Shown piece by piece: positions 11,517 through 24,600 of a DNA stretch of 64,000 bases; position 1 is the first letter of the stretch; each line of letters starts with the position of its first letter. A program made the translations under genes and the position numbers. The notes under the pieces were generated by a model. That model made no database searches. It saw only the letters and a program-made list of their open reading frames with translations, and was not told where the DNA came from. The DNA comes from Brachypterus glaber (taxonomy: Eukaryota > Arthropoda > Insecta > Coleoptera > Kateretidae): positions 10,680,019 through 10,744,018 of the forward strand of contig OY294054.1 of assembly GCA_958510825.1 (NCBI GenBank), given 5' to 3'.

Positions 11517-11942
11517 TATAAATTTTGGATTCCATTTTAGCTTAGAATGATTCGCTTAACCATCATTGAGCAAAATACAAAACAACTTTTCTTCAATTTA
11601 AAAAATCAAGGAGAAATTATTGTTTTTAGGGGTGCTTGAATTTGCTTATTTTTCGCTAAAAACTTGAATAACTCAAAAACTACTGGAGATAGACATAACG
11701 TGTTATACATTAAAATAAAGCAAATTTTATGCAAATTTTAAAAATTAAAAAATATATGGGGTGTTCCATTTAAAAAATTAAAGTTGAGTGCCACTTCCGG
11801 TACAACCGGAAGTGGCACAAGCATGAAAACATTTTTAATCGATTGCCCATATTCAAAAACCCCAAAGTGCAAATTAGCAGACTTTCAAAGTTATTGGTTC
11901 TCCATAAACGTTTAATAGGCCACTTCCGTGAATAACCCTGTA

Positions 11943-13260
11943 TATATCGGTGTTTTTCAAAGAAAAAACCGATATTCGATTTTTATATTTTAAGAATACG
12001 AAAGTTTTTAATTTTTATTTATCGATAACTTTTTTTCCACCTTACTCGTTCAAATGGAATCATTAAAAAAAATCAAGATGAAAATAAATGTAAATATTTA
12101 AAACCTCGCGTCAACGCTAGAGTCGACGCGGCGCCTATGCGAGTACTGGAAATTCGCCGAGTACTGTCCCCCCACCGATCTTGAAAAGTTGTATATTTCA
12201 TCGATCCAAAACAAAAGTTGTATATTTTATTATCTTAAAAAGTTGTATATTTCATTGATCCAAAACAAAAGTTTTATATTTTATGGATTCAAAATACAAA
12301 AGTCTTATATTGAAAGATTCAAAATATGATACAAAAGTTGTATATTTCACGAAAAGGTGAGAACCTTTTTTTAGTTATTACCTTTTTTCTCGAGGAAAAA
12401 TTTTTGTATTTTTAGGCCAAAAAGTTGTAATTTTTGACTTTCTCCGCCAAGTTTTTTTTTTGTATAAGGATAAGTCGTGGTCTTAATATATAAGGTGTAG
12501 TTTCTTGATTTAAATAGTTAATAAAATATGACTGTAACAGAAAAAAACAAAATATATCAATTAAAATTCTTAAAAAACGAACCACATGATTCAATTGTCA
12601 TCAAATAATGATGATATCGTAAGTTAGCTATAGTTAATTCAAACAATAATTAAAAATGAAGACCGTTAAATTTATATAATAAGATTCCCAAATTATGGGT
12701 TTCTGGCTAACAGACAAATTGCTTGAAATTTTGATATTACATAAGATTCCAATTTATATCCAAATCAAATGACTAGCTTTTAAGTAATTTGCGTTTTTGA
12801 AAATAGCAGTGGAAAACATTATAGTTATATTTAATATAATTAATTGACTAATATTTAATTTTAAAATCGAAAATATTTTCCCATGGAATATCCGTTAAGT
12901 GTGACCTTTTCACGTGTCTTTGTCCCCTAATAAAATCTATCCTATCCTATGACGCGTCATGACGTTTAATATAATGGTAAATACGTCCGAAGTTGACTGA
13001 GATAAAGTTAATTAAAAACTTTTTAGGTACTTCAAAAATAAACAAGTTATTTATGTTAAAACCATTTATAATAATAAATTCTTAATAACTTAAAAAAATT
13101 TACCGCTTTTTACAATAAAAATGGATAATCTGGACTAAAATAAAATAATATATCTTAAATAAAATATTGTAGATGAACACAAAGATACATTAAAGCATTA
13201 TGTTAAAATTAAGTATTTGGGTGCTCAAAATTCAAATAAAAACAAGTTTATTTTTTAAAT
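11943..13260. other. AT-rich spacer with a short tandem repeat
   Basis: No gene is supported. At about 12182-12357 a motif AAAAGTTGTATATTTCA recurs four or five times with a spacing of 30-60 bp, alternating with a TCCAAAACAAAAG block. A GC-richer spot at 12110-12170 (CGACGCGGCGCC) precedes it. The remainder is featureless. Confidence 0.5.
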
Positions 13261-13261
13261 T

Positions 13262-14215
13262 AAGTAATACATTTCGTGGGCTTAGGTCAAAACAGGCGTA
13301 TCTACAAAATACTCTTTGAGATTCTATGCATCACGTAGAACATAATATTCTTTACCAGAAAACAAAAGTATTTTGTTCTTAAGAAGCTCAAGAGTTTTTG
13401 GGGGCTACTTGGGATATATCTGAAGGTCTTGGGTATACCTGTTCGAGATATTGTAGCCTTTTGTGAACAATGGCTTCGCAGATGATGTGTTCAGCCGTTT
13501 CTGGTGCTTCTGAGCATAGAAGGCAGGTTTCGATTTCAGACTTGCCCATTTTTTTAAGATGGTATCTTAAAGGGCAGTGTCCGGTTAACAGCCCTGTATA
13601 GGTCTTTAGTTCCGGCTTGCTGAGATTGAGTATCTTTCTTGTTCGTTTAGGTTCATATTTTATGAATATTTTGGCCTGTCTTAAGTTTTGGTCTTTCCAA
13701 TATTGAGTTTAGATTATGGTTTTCCATTCTTTAATTGCCTTTACCTGATGGCTTTAGTTAAAGCCACAGAAAGGTTCAGGGCCAGTAAATTGAGTGCATA
13801 CTCCTTCTCTCGCGAGAGAGTCTGCGGCCTCATTGCCTTCAACACCCCCGTGTCCTGGCACAGAAAACCTTGTTTGTTTCTGCCAGTTGTTTGAGGGTTT
13901 CGTAGCATTCCCAGGCAAGCTTTGATTCAAATGCACATGAACTTAGTGCCTTTAAGGCTGCTTGACTATCCGAGAATATGCATATTTTTTGCCCTCTTTT
14001 GCCCTTATTCAGGCATTCTTGAGCGCAAATTTTTATGGCGTATATTTCCGCTTGGAAAATGAATGGAGTTTTCCCCACTGATATCGATAGTTGGCATCTA
14101 GGCCCATGTATGCCAGCACCAACTCCCGACTCCATATCGGACCCATCTGTATAGTAGCAGATCGTTTCATTTTCCAGCCTTCTATGGTAATAGTAATTTT
14201 ATACCAAGGTAGAGA
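13262..14215 (-). mobile_element. Non-LTR retrotransposon fragment: RNase H, CCHC and 3' tail
   Basis: The minus strand encodes, through three frames, the end of an I-group-like ORF2. At 14160-13840 lies an RNase H domain with YTDGSD (first Asp), QAEIYAIK (Glu) and IFSDSQAALKAL (second Asp). After a frameshift near 13900 comes PGHGGVEGNEAADSLA (fourth acidic residue), at about 13860-13780. A further shift leads to the LTGHCPLRYHLKKMG block and a C-x2-C-x7-H-x4-C zinc-binding motif at about 13600-13490, ending at a stop near 13389. The 3' untranslated tail runs to about 13262. All four RNase H acidic residues are still readable, so decay is mostly by frameshift. Reverse transcriptase and endonuclease are missing. 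A second copy of the 3' tail lies inverted at 14983-15105. Confidence 0.85.
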
Positions 14216-14302
14216 AGACATTTTTTATAGCCGAGCGTATTAAGTTCCGAGCTGCGTAGCAGCAAGGGATTTAAGAGTGCGAGGCTATAATAGTCTTCTC
14301 TA
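14211..14302. repeat. Short hairpin element
   Basis: AGAGAAGACATTTTTTATAG at the left is mirrored by CTATAATAGTCTTCTCT at the right, with a GCGTAGCAGC core. It overlaps the start of the retrotransposon fragment, so it may mark the truncation breakpoint. Confidence 0.55.
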
Positions 14303-14902
14303 ACGTAGTTTATATATTAGTTTTTTCACTACTAGAACTATTTAACTATTTTTATTCAAACGATAAAATAAATTATTAACATAAATGATATTTTTGAAAT
14401 TTTCATAAAAATCAAGTAGCCTTAATCAATGAAATTTGCTCAAATAAATACTTTGAACTGACGTTTAAAAATTTAATTTTTTATTTATTTTTTTTTATAA
14501 TATTTAGCTAATTATTGATTCTATTAATTGGTAATAATTATAATTAATTATATTTAATAAATAGAAAGTTATTTACAGCTATTTTCTTGGGTTTAATTAG
14601 TAAAAATTGCACAAAGAACTGAAACATCTAAAGTGACAGAAATCAATTGTGTATAAAATTTACTCCTACTAGCAGAGAAAAAAATATTATTGCTATAGGT
14701 GAAGAAAATTGATTTCACAGTCTAAAAACATGATAAATAATGGTATGTTCTAAAGCTAGTAGTGAAAAATAGTATATTATTCAATGAGCGTATAATAATT
14801 GCCATTAATCAATTAGGGTGAATTTTGGGACACGAGCCGAAAGGCGAGTGATCTAATCAACCGAATGATTAATAGCTACTATACGCGAGTAGAATTCTAT
14901 AC

Positions 14903-15105
14903 TTTATCCACGGTCGTTTTAAATTTTAAACGATTTATTTTTACAGAGCCGTGATAATTAGGCACATTAATCACGGCCGTGGATAAAGAATATTATGTTC
15001 TATGTGACGCAACATAAAATAATCTCAACTAGTATTTTGTAGATACGCCGCTTTTGCCCTAAGCCAACGAGTTTGTGTATTAATTCTAAAATAAATTTTT
15101 ATGTT
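14903..15105 (+). repeat. Second retrotransposon 3' tail next to a CCACGGYCG hairpin
   Basis: From about 14983 the plus strand repeats the 3' tail of the minus-strand fragment at 13262-13370. Shared blocks are AAAGAATATTATGTTCTA, AGTATTTTGTAGATACGCC and CCTAAGCC. The two tails therefore form an inverted pair 1.6 kb apart. Immediately left, CTTTATCCACGGTCG at 14904 is mirrored by CGGCCGTGGATAAAG at 14973. Confidence 0.7.
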
Positions 15106-15850
15106 GCGTAAAGTAATTATTAAATAGATTACGCTGCATGGTCAGCTAACGTTTCTTCATTAAATAAAACCTCGGTATCTAGTATACTATTTATTTGGGC
15201 AGTGTATTTAATTTGGAAGAATGATTTGTAGACCACGTCAAATAACTTCAAATAATTCATCTTCACGAAGACACCCTACAAACTAAAAAATAAAAAATAC
15301 AATTTTTAACACAAAAAGAAAACGTTTATGTGATATATTATTTTATATTAGGGTGATATTTTCACTTCGATTGATAAAGAGTGTAAAAAACATGACTGAA
15401 ATGAAATAAAGAGTGTATCCGAAATAAAAATGAAAAATAGTTATTTCAAAATTAAGGACCCTGCACATTTCATGAGGGAAATATGTTTTCGCGATTTTTT
15501 CTAAAATTTTAATATATTGTACTTAGTTTTTTGATCAGAACTGCATTCTTAGTTGATTAAAGTTGTTGGTGGATGTATTTTTGACCTAGACCTCTACATG
15601 CCTTAGTGCCCATATGAAAAAAAAAGAAAAAAAAGGGAAAAAGCTAGCGGAACCCTCAGTGAGTGCTTTTCATCATTTTTTTTACTTTTTTCGGCGTTTT
15701 AAGCCTGTCTATCCGTCTGCTGTCAATTTGCCCAAGCTAAACTTTTTTGTTTATTTTGATATACGACAAATATTAAGAAAAACATTAATGCATTTCTTTG
15801 GATTTAATAATTTGCATCGAAAATATCTAATTTTACTGAGATACAGTCAA

Positions 15851-16090
15851 TATAAGAGTTAAACGGCGGCCATATTTAAAAGTTCACAAAAAAATTACGA
15901 GAAATCTATTATTCGCTGCAATTCTACATACGACTGGTACTCTGAACGTCAACATTTAAGCGGTAGAGTACCAGTCATAAGTACAATTTCGGCGATTGAT
16001 AGAATTCCATAGTACACGTAGTCCGGCTGCCAGTAGTGTCATCTCTTAAAGATTTTGTGAACTTTTAACTATAACCGTTGTTGAACTCGC
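15851..16090. repeat. GGTACCAGTC hairpin family, copy 2 (empty site)
   Basis: This palindromic unit has GACTGGTACTC at about 15931 mirrored by GAGTACCAGTC at 15967. Outer blocks GTTCACAAAAAAATTACGAG and GTGTCATCTC...TGTGAAC also face each other. The TA at 15978-15979 is where the 27-kb copy carries a 248-bp MITE, so this copy is the unoccupied state. Confidence 0.75.
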
Positions 16091-17556
16091 ATATTATTTT
16101 AATACAAGCAGGCCTAACTTTAAAACCCTATTGTACCAAAAAGGTTTAGCAGGGTACGACCTTGTTAGTTTTGGTCATACATTAAAACTTTGGACTTTCA
16201 TATATTAAAACCTTAGCGAAACTGGCTAAAAAATATTTTTCTCGAAAAGTTTTCCTGGCTATTTATTTTATTTCGGAAACTTTAGCTAGGTAATCACTTA
16301 ACAAAGAAAGTTTTTTTATAAACAAAACCAGTATTAAAGTTGTGCCAAATTTTAATTTTATTTTATTTTAATATTTAACTATAGATATATTTTTACATTG
16401 TACATATGACTGAAATAATTTTTTAATATTTTTTTTTTCTTTTGTTTCGACTAAAACTTTTAAACTAAAACTTTTGTATAGTGTTTAGGTAATGTAAAAT
16501 GAGTTAAAAAACTGAAGTATGTTGCATGCATAAGGTTCTAAGTACCATAATTAATAATAAATAAGACAAGATTTTTTTTATTTCATTAATAAATTAATAA
16601 ATTACACTGCTCTACCCAAAAACATTTTTTTTTTATTTTCCGGGGACCTTTTAGTTGCATCTGGCTATATTTGATGCGTTAATTTCGGAACCTTTTTCCG
16701 TTTTTCTTGATCAGTCTTTTTTTTTAGTTATAGCCCACAAAAAATGAGATGTTTTCGCATTTTTTCCCTTTATTTTGATAAAATTTTTATATAAATACTA
16801 ACGATACGACTCTAATTTTTATATGCAATACTAACACATATGTGCGGTTTATAAAAATAAAAAAAGTTTTAGATTTAATACAGTAACGAAAACTTTACCA
16901 GGGGTTATCGAAAAAATATATATATTGGAGTATTTTATTTATTTTTAGAAGCGCACACAATAAATTTATAAAGAAGAGCAACATAATAAAGTTTGTTATG
17001 AAAAAATAAAACGAAAATAAAAAAACCTTGCTATAAAACATTAAAATAACATTAAATAAACATTAAATAATTCAAAATGTTGTTGTTTTGCTTTCAATAA
17101 CTCCCCGTAAAATATCCTTTACTAGATTTAGTCTAAAACTTTTTTTATTTTTACAAACCTCACATGTGTGTTAGTCTTACCTATATAAATCAGAGCCGTA
17201 TCTTTAGTATTAATATAAAATTTTCATTAAAATATAGCGAAAAAATATGAATAAATATAATTTTTTGAATTTAGAAGCCTATAAAAAACAAACGAGCCCT
17301 ATTAATAGAGAACCAGTCTTTCGCAAAACAAAATTAATTAGAACTAAATTGTTTTTTTTTTACTACAACTATAGGCGAAAAAAACCGCTGTGCGCTATAT
17401 CTCAAAAAAACGAGCTGATCGAGAAAAACGAAGCAAGGTTCCGAAAACAGTGCATCAAATAGGTCTAGAATCAACTAAAATGGTGTCGGCAATTTTTTGA
17501 ATATAGAGGAGTGTTATTATTAACTGATTTAAATAAGTCGTAGTAATATTATACAA
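16091..17556. other. No gene seen
   Basis: This is AT-rich sequence with poly-A and poly-T runs. Open frames here are short and resemble nothing. A sequence TGCGCTATATCTCAA near 17390 recurs at 49455, suggesting old repeat debris. Confidence 0.45.
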
Positions 17557-18785
17557 CACTGGAGCTCGTTACCGTAGTAAATACTAATCGTTTTTGCTTA
17601 TATGGAACCCCACGAAAGTTTAGTTAACATTCACTGGTTGTTACAGTAATACTTAACGTTGTTATACACTGCCGCACATTAAATTGCCGTTTTTTAAATT
17701 CAAATATTTCGAAAACTAGTTAATGGATTTTAACTGATTCTTTTCTGTTTTAAAGCTTAAACATTTTCTACTTTTGTTTTTATTTAGGATGGTTTAAAAA
17801 AGTACTTTTGTATTAACAGCAACAAATAATGTACAACTATGTTTTTTTGCCCCATCTTCTAGGACTTGCATGGTACGCCACTGCAACTGTTTATCAAATT
17901 TTTAAGGTCTCTCTTGTTGTCACAGTTTTATTGAATATTTTCTTTTTTTGTTTTTTATATTTTTACTTCTGGTGTAGGATATCGGGATTTTCCTAAAAGT
18001 TGTCATTTTTTCACTTAACTCAAAAAGTACTAAATCAGCAGAATTGTGGTTTTTTATTTGAAGCTCATGTCTTTTACTTCTTCTTCTACAGTTTCTTCAT
18101 CTCAGGGCAACTTTCTATTGCCGTCTGACGGAGGCTTAACGGCGATTTCGCAGAACTGCCGCCGGATGGAGTGACCCTATTATTTCTTCTACTCAACTTT
18201 ATCAAACCCAATTTATGTTTTTGGTAAACTTGATTAGAAGAAAAACGTAACTCGGTTAAGGTTCAAATTTAAAGCACAGCATCAATTAAATTCATGTAGT
18301 ACTTTTTGAGTTAACTGAAAAAATGACAACTTTCAGGAAAATCCTGATATATCCTAAACCAGAAGTAAAAATATAAAAAACTAAAAAATAAAATATTCAT
18401 TAAAACTGCGACAATAAGAGAGACCTTAAAAATTCGATTAAACCGTTGCAGTGGAGTACCATGCAAGTCCTAGAAGATGGGGCAAAAAAGATAGTTGTAC
18501 ATTATTTGTTGCTGTTAATACAAAAGTACTTTTTTTAACCATCCTAAATAAAAACAAAAGTAGAAAATGTTTAAGCTTTAAAACAAAAAAAGAATCAGTC
18601 AAATCCATTAATTAATTTTCGAAATATTTGAATTTAAAAAACAGCAATTTTTTAGGTGTCCGGGATTTAATGTCCGGGAGTGTAGTTCTGGTAATTGTAA
18701 CATCCAGTGAATGTTAACTAAACTTTCGTGGGGTTCCATATAAGGAAAAACGTTTAGTATTTACTACGGTCAGAAGCTCTCAGTG
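17557..18785. mobile_element. Palindromic CACTG element split near its centre
   Basis: The outer arms, 17557-17666 and 18683-18785, are inverted copies. The left begins CACTGGAGCTCG and the right ends AGCTCTCAGTG. Both contain TATGGAACCCCACGAAAGTT or its inverse and a GTTAACATTCACTGG block. A second palindromic element (17667-18682) occupies the loop. The right flank is TA; the left flank does not give a clean TA, so the exact start may be a few bases off. Confidence 0.75.
17667..18682. mobile_element. Inner palindromic CACTGCCG element, TA-flanked
   Basis: It begins CACTGCCGCACATTAAATTG and ends with TTTAATGTCCGGGAGTG, flanked by TA on both sides (17665-17666 and 18683-18684). The arms extend some 380-400 bp each. 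Examples are ACTTGCATGGTACGCCACTG at 17866 facing CAGTGGAGTACCATGCAAGT at 18450, and GATATCGGGATTTTCCT facing AGGAAAATCCTGATATA. A central spacer of about 200 bp includes the GC-richer CCGTCTGACGGAGG stretch. There is no coding sequence. Confidence 0.8.
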
Positions 18786-20982
18786 TAGAGTAGAATAAAT
18801 ATAATTTTTTATATGTTTTATATTTAGCTATGGTATATAGCCCCCTTCTTATGTGTCATACTTCATCTAAAAATTGTAAATTAAATGTATGAAAATACGA
18901 TGGCAATGTTTTTATTAAGATATATTTTTACATTCTTATATGACTGAAGATTTGAATAAATTTTAGGCGATAACTAGTATTAAAAATTAAACTAAGTAAG
19001 TTTTAAATAAATATCGAAATTGAAAAATATTCAAGATTTCTTAGGAAAGTATTGAACATGAGCTAATCAATACTTTTAAAAGAATCTTTTAATGATAACT
19101 CAAGAACGTTTGTCAGAAAAAGTTGGTTTAACTTATAATATATTTAAAAGGTGTAATACCTAACTTTTTTGTATATATAGCGTTTTAAAATGGTGCTGGA
19201 TTCAAGGGTGCGAAAGTTATAAATGGTACAAAAATTATACATTTTTCACTAATTACGAAAATTAAAAAATGTGAAAAAAGTAGTTTTTTTTTCTGACAAA
19301 TATTACTTGACAGTATTCTTGTATGGAGCTAAGGTAATATTTTACCTAAACCAAATATCAGATGTTTGTTATAACTAAGAAAATATACAAACACATATAA
19401 AAACACATAATATGTACACAAAATAACGCATGGTTAAATTAACTATACTCCATTTTGCTATGGTTAATTTTAAAATATGGTTTAGACAGTCAAATAATTG
19501 ATGTTATATAAATAAACAAATAAGTTTTGGTTAACTACCTATAAGGTTAAATTAATCATAGCAAAAATCGGTATACGTTTTTTCGTGTAAATTTAAAATT
19601 AAGAGTCATCCCGAAATACAAGTCAATGTTTTTTGGTTAAGCTTACTATTAGATATATGTGCTTTTTGTCCCCAGCCCCCACAATTACCTCTAACTTATT
19701 AAAGTTTTACCAGCCAAAAAAAAACAGTATTTAAGTCTCGTGTAAATTATAGTATTGATGTTAATATAAGAAAATATTTTAGGATATACCGTCTTAGTCC
19801 ATGATTTAAAAGGTTTAATGAGTTTTACTAAAATATATTATTTATGAAATATTTTTAAACTTTAATTAAAAATACTGTGTGTATTTTTTTCTAGTACGGT
19901 ATTTATTTTTTTATGTGTAAATATTTTTAGGAACTAAAATATAAAAATATTATAAAATGTATATACATTTTAAAATATAAATAGGACTTAAAGGACAAAG
20001 AAATATTTCAATTTTATTAATAAAAATCGCTCATATAAATTTGTGTTTTTAAATAAAATTTTAAACTAGATGGACGAAATCTGATATTATTTATTGTTTT
20101 TACTCATAAAAAAATTACGTTTATTAGAAAATATTTTATGTTGTAGTTTTTTGTTGACCGTACTTGAAATGACGCTTAATATTTTTATGTACGCAAGACT
20201 TATAGGGACTTAAGTCAGTTTAATTGGGGTATAGGGTGTTTTGGAATTACTCATTTTAAAATGTCCTGTACCTAAAGGTTGTTAAATCAACCCTGTTGAT
20301 ACAAGTTGGACAGATTTAGATGTTTTTTGATAACTTTGAATATATTTTGTTAGCGAGCTGTACGACTTATTATCATCCCTAACTAACTTACTAACCCTAG
20401 GTAAAATATACCGTATTTTTAATGGTATTTAAAAGGAATTTAGCATAATAAACTATTGTATACCATACATAGTATGTATTACAAACATTGTTATCAAAAA
20501 AGTATTTAGAATTTAGTGTTTCCGGATTACCTTGTATCTTTTATACCCTTCGCAGATCTAAAGTTTATATCGAGACCTCAGTTCGAGATACTCGAAACTA
20601 TCATTATCGCAGAAAGTCACCGGAGCTTTAAGAATCCTATTAAAGTAAGGGTCGGGAGGCTTTAGTCGCTTGTTAAATTGACATAGTTTCGAGACACAAT
20701 AGTTTAGAACTGAGGTACCGATGTTTTAAATGTACAAAATCTTTATATTTGAGACAAAAAATTTTGTAACAAACTTCTTTCAATCAAGGTCTAAACAACT
20801 TTCAAAAGTGACTTTCCATCTGTTTGGTGTTACATTTTGTGCGATAAAATTAATTTCGTTATAGACACAATTTTTCTCTCATATTTGGAAAACACAAAAT
20901 GTAATACATAACGTCACATTTCATAAAAACAATAGGTTAAAAAAGTGTTTGATCATCTTAAAATTTTCAGAAAAGTTTCTTA
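18786..20982. other. No gene seen; one small hairpin
   Basis: This is AT-rich sequence. At about 20572-20724 ACCTCAGTTC and GAACTGAGGT face each other, as do TCGAAACTAT and ATAGTTTCGA, marking a small palindromic element. Nothing else is recognisable. Confidence 0.45.
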
Positions 20983-21633
20983 CAGTGCGGTCCGAAAGTA
21001 AACCATCCCCTCTTAACTTTTGAGAGAGTTGAGATATTGATCGTATATCAAAACACGTAAATAAGACAACTTAAACTATCTTTTGGCATATAATAATTAT
21101 TTTTAGCCATTAAAATGTGGTCAAGGGGGCGTAGGGGGGAGTTTGTTTTATGGAAAGGGGTTCGTGTGACAACCATTTTTTAAAGAAAATAAAACTCTAT
21201 ATTTGACCGTATAGTTTTTTTTTAACGTTTTTTTAAAGGAGTTAATTTTTTTAATTTATTTTGCTAAAAAATGCGATTTTTTAAAATTTTTTTTGGAATT
21301 TTTATTCATATCATTTAAAATTAGTTTAAAAGTACAATTTACGTAAAAACTTTTTCAACCCCTCAGCACTCAATAAAATGTGTAAAAAAATTTAAATATA
21401 TATGGCCAAATAGAAGTTTTTATAAGCTTCAATATAATGTTTTACATTACCCCCCTTACCATTTAAAACAAAATCCTCCCTATGCCACCCTGCTTACATA
21501 TTTAAACTTAAAATTTTTTTATAGATACAAAAAAATAGATTAAATTGTCTTACTTACGTATTTCAAATTTGGAATCGATATCTTCAGTCGTTCAAAAGTT
21601 AAGATGGGCGGGGGTGACTTTTGGACTGCTCTG
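20983..21633. repeat. CAGTGCGGTCCGAAAG palindromic MITE, TA-flanked
   Basis: The left end CAGTGCGGTCCGAAAGTAAA is mirrored by a right end reading GTGACTTTTGGACTGCTCTG. TA lies on each side (20981-20982 and 21634-21635). CTCTTAACTTTTGAGAGAGT near the left end faces CGTTCAAAAGTTAAGATGG near the right. Partial copies of the same end lie at about 39610-39780 and near 34780. It has no coding capacity. Confidence 0.8.
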
Positions 21634-24600
21634 TATATCAAAAAATCATGCTTATTATCAAAAAAAAAAAAAAAAATAAAAAAAATATAGGGGTGCTAGC
21701 TTTTTAAAACACGTTTAATAAAATAATAAATTAAATACATTTTTAAAAAGAAGTTATAAATTTAAAAATATTTTATAAAATAACACTTAAAAAATAATCA
21801 TAGCTGCTCAATCTAAATAAATCAAGTTTTTGGAATAAAATATATATTTATAATATATTATGTTATACGCCATCCATAATATAAAACGAAGTCGTGATTG
21901 GCTCGATATGTCATATGTACGCAGAGTAGGCTTATTATTTGCCTATTTTTCGTGGAGCAGCGGTTACTAACCAAGTTAGGGGAATATGTATTTCTCTCTC
22001 TTTTAAACTCATCAATTAAACAGAGAAAGAGTAACATACTGGTTAACCGGCGTTACCACAAAAAATTGACTATTATTATTGTGTTTACGGTTAGGCGAGT
22101 CTGTGGAGCTTTAGGAAAATAAACATAATAATAAAATAATAATTATAATAATACTAGAGACTGCGAAGGGTGTACACCATGAAATGCAAAGTATTACATA
22201 TCTTCACGGCTTCTTATACTTTTTTGATTTATTAGACATTTATAAATGTGTAAATATACCCTAACTGTTGTAAATAGTGAATAACCTATAAATGTTGTAA
22301 ATAGTATATAGATTATATTTCATAGATTATTATTGTTTATCAAAAATTTTATTATTGCATATTTAGTGCCTTTAAAAGGCATATGCTCGTAAATTCTATT
22401 ACAGTATATCAATTTAAACTATTAGGAAATGTGACTAGAAATATTTTGTTATGAAAGGTGATTTTACTATTAAATTTGTTTAAGGTAAAGGTCAAAATAA
22501 AAAAAAAATGGAAATTTTAAGAGCCACAAAATATTGCCCCAGTTGCCCTCTCCCCACCTAGCGCTTTGAATTTGTATTCCATTTCATTCTCGTATAATAA
22601 AATAATAAAAATGTTTTATTATTTTTATTATTATTAAAAAATTTTTTTTTGAAAGTTTAGGTTCTGTACTAGGAAAAAAGCTAGTTAAAATCCAGGATAG
22701 ATATAGAGCCAGTCACTATTTTGTGGTCAATGGGTACAGCGGTTGTACAACAGTTTTACTACTAAAAAAATTAAATAGAATTAAATAGAATGGAAAAATT
22801 AAATAGAATTTTTTTAACTGTTTTAGAGTAGATAAGTTATTGGTAATAACCTAGAGAAAATTTATATTTGTTGTACTACCGAAAGAATCCTTTTAGTCGG
22901 GGAGCTGGTGGACATTTTCTGTTATTTTCACCTGGCTGAATTTTACATTTTATTTCAAAATTGCCACGTTCTGGATCCTTTGTGTGCTAGAAGCACAAAA
23001 AATGGTGAAAATAGATGAACAAAAAACTTATTTTTAACCTTACATTTATTAGGGGAAAATAGGGTAACCGTGCGCTCGACCGAAAATTCATATTACGCGG
23101 TACTTAGAAACATCTCGGGGGTTGTCTAACCCGACTGACACATAACAGTTGTTAACAATATTTACAATGTCTGATTAGTTGTTCGTTACACGTGTACAAA
23201 ATAGGATGGTAAGTTCATAATCCTTAACCGATTATTCTAAAATAAATATATTCTTAAAGGATATGATTTCATTTATCCATGCAATTTTGTTATTTAAAAT
23301 ATATATATATATAAATAGTTTTTGTTATGTGCAGTGATTTATTTTTAAGCTCATGATGGGGTAATGATGTGCGTACCCCCTCGCTAGGTTAATTAAATGG
23401 TAATAAAATTAAATAAAAAACAAGTTTTTAAAGTTAAAACCCTTCTATTAATTACATGTTACGTATAACTAAAAAGTAGGAAACCAGATATTTATGAAAA
23501 TTTACAAAACCCGATAAAAAAAAAGTTTTAAAATGTTCTTTAAACGATCAAAAATTCAAAAACTTTCTTTTAAAAATCTAGTTTTTGAAAACTTGTATAA
23601 ATACCTTGTGCTTAATAAATATTTTTGAATTTTTTTTTTATCTTTTGTGCATAATTCCAAAACAAGTGCGCACCATTGTCCCACGGGGCGGGAATTGTGC
23701 GCAAATGCACTTTTGTACTTTTCCAACAAAATTTTGATAATACTCGTTGATAGTCTGTTAATTGAGGCTTCTTATAAAATTATTACATCAAATTTTGCTT
23801 ATTTGCGCAATATTCCCCCACTTTTCCCTACATTGAGATTAAGCTACGTTCATATCTTCACATAATAATTCGGGGTCCAAGGGGTAGAAACAGTATTTAA
23901 AACGTGCCCTTGACATATTTTAAATCCAGAGTTTTGATTAAATGAGAATTTTTCCAAAAATTTAGATCTGAAATATGTCCAAGCATCTGTTAAAGGCTGT
24001 TTTTACCCCTTTCTGTGCCGAATTACTGTGTCTAACTCTAAAAAAGCTTAATCTGAATGGTATGCAAATGACTCTAATAGTAAGAAATTCGTTTTTATGT
24101 TATCCCATTTCAGCACCTTTTTGGGCTTCTAACACCCAAAGGAACCGGATTGAAAACCTAGCGATTTGAAAATAGCTTAATTAGAGTATAATTTAAGACA
24201 TATTTAAAATTAAGCCGGAAGAAAGTAACTTCTTAAAAATGTTTATAGGCTAATAGACTATTAAAGGCAAAAAGATTTCCAAAAAAATGACCTTTGCGCA
24301 TTTAAATCACCCTGTATACAAAGCATTTGATTTTGTTGTATCACAATTTATATAAAGTGAAACGCTTTGTATAGTAAATTTACTCCCTTTATTGGTGTTA
24401 TAAAATTTAATGTATACTCATAGGAAATTTTCGTAAAATCACTACAATAAAAGCTTTTTGAATTATTCCCTATTTGGTAATATTATCGTAAAATCCATTT
24501 CACTTCATCATATTTGGTAATTTAATTTGATTTTAATTCGTGAAATATACACAAAAAAAAAATTAACAAATATTAACTCTATAAATTTTGATATGAGCTC

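Larger units (their letters stand above)
9982..11940. mobile_element. Palindromic CAGGGTTATTC element, TA-flanked, interrupted at its centre
   Basis: The outer ends are CAGGGTTATTCACGGAAGTG and its inverse, flanked by TA at 9980-9981 and 11941-11942. The arms, 9982-10405 and 11517-11940, are each 424 bp and match closely when inverted, including a GCCACTTCCGGT/ACCGGAAGTGGC hairpin within each arm. Exactly between them sits the mariner remnant 10406-11516. The outer unit has no coding capacity and is best described as a MITE or foldback element of the TA-targeting superfamily. Confidence 0.85.
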
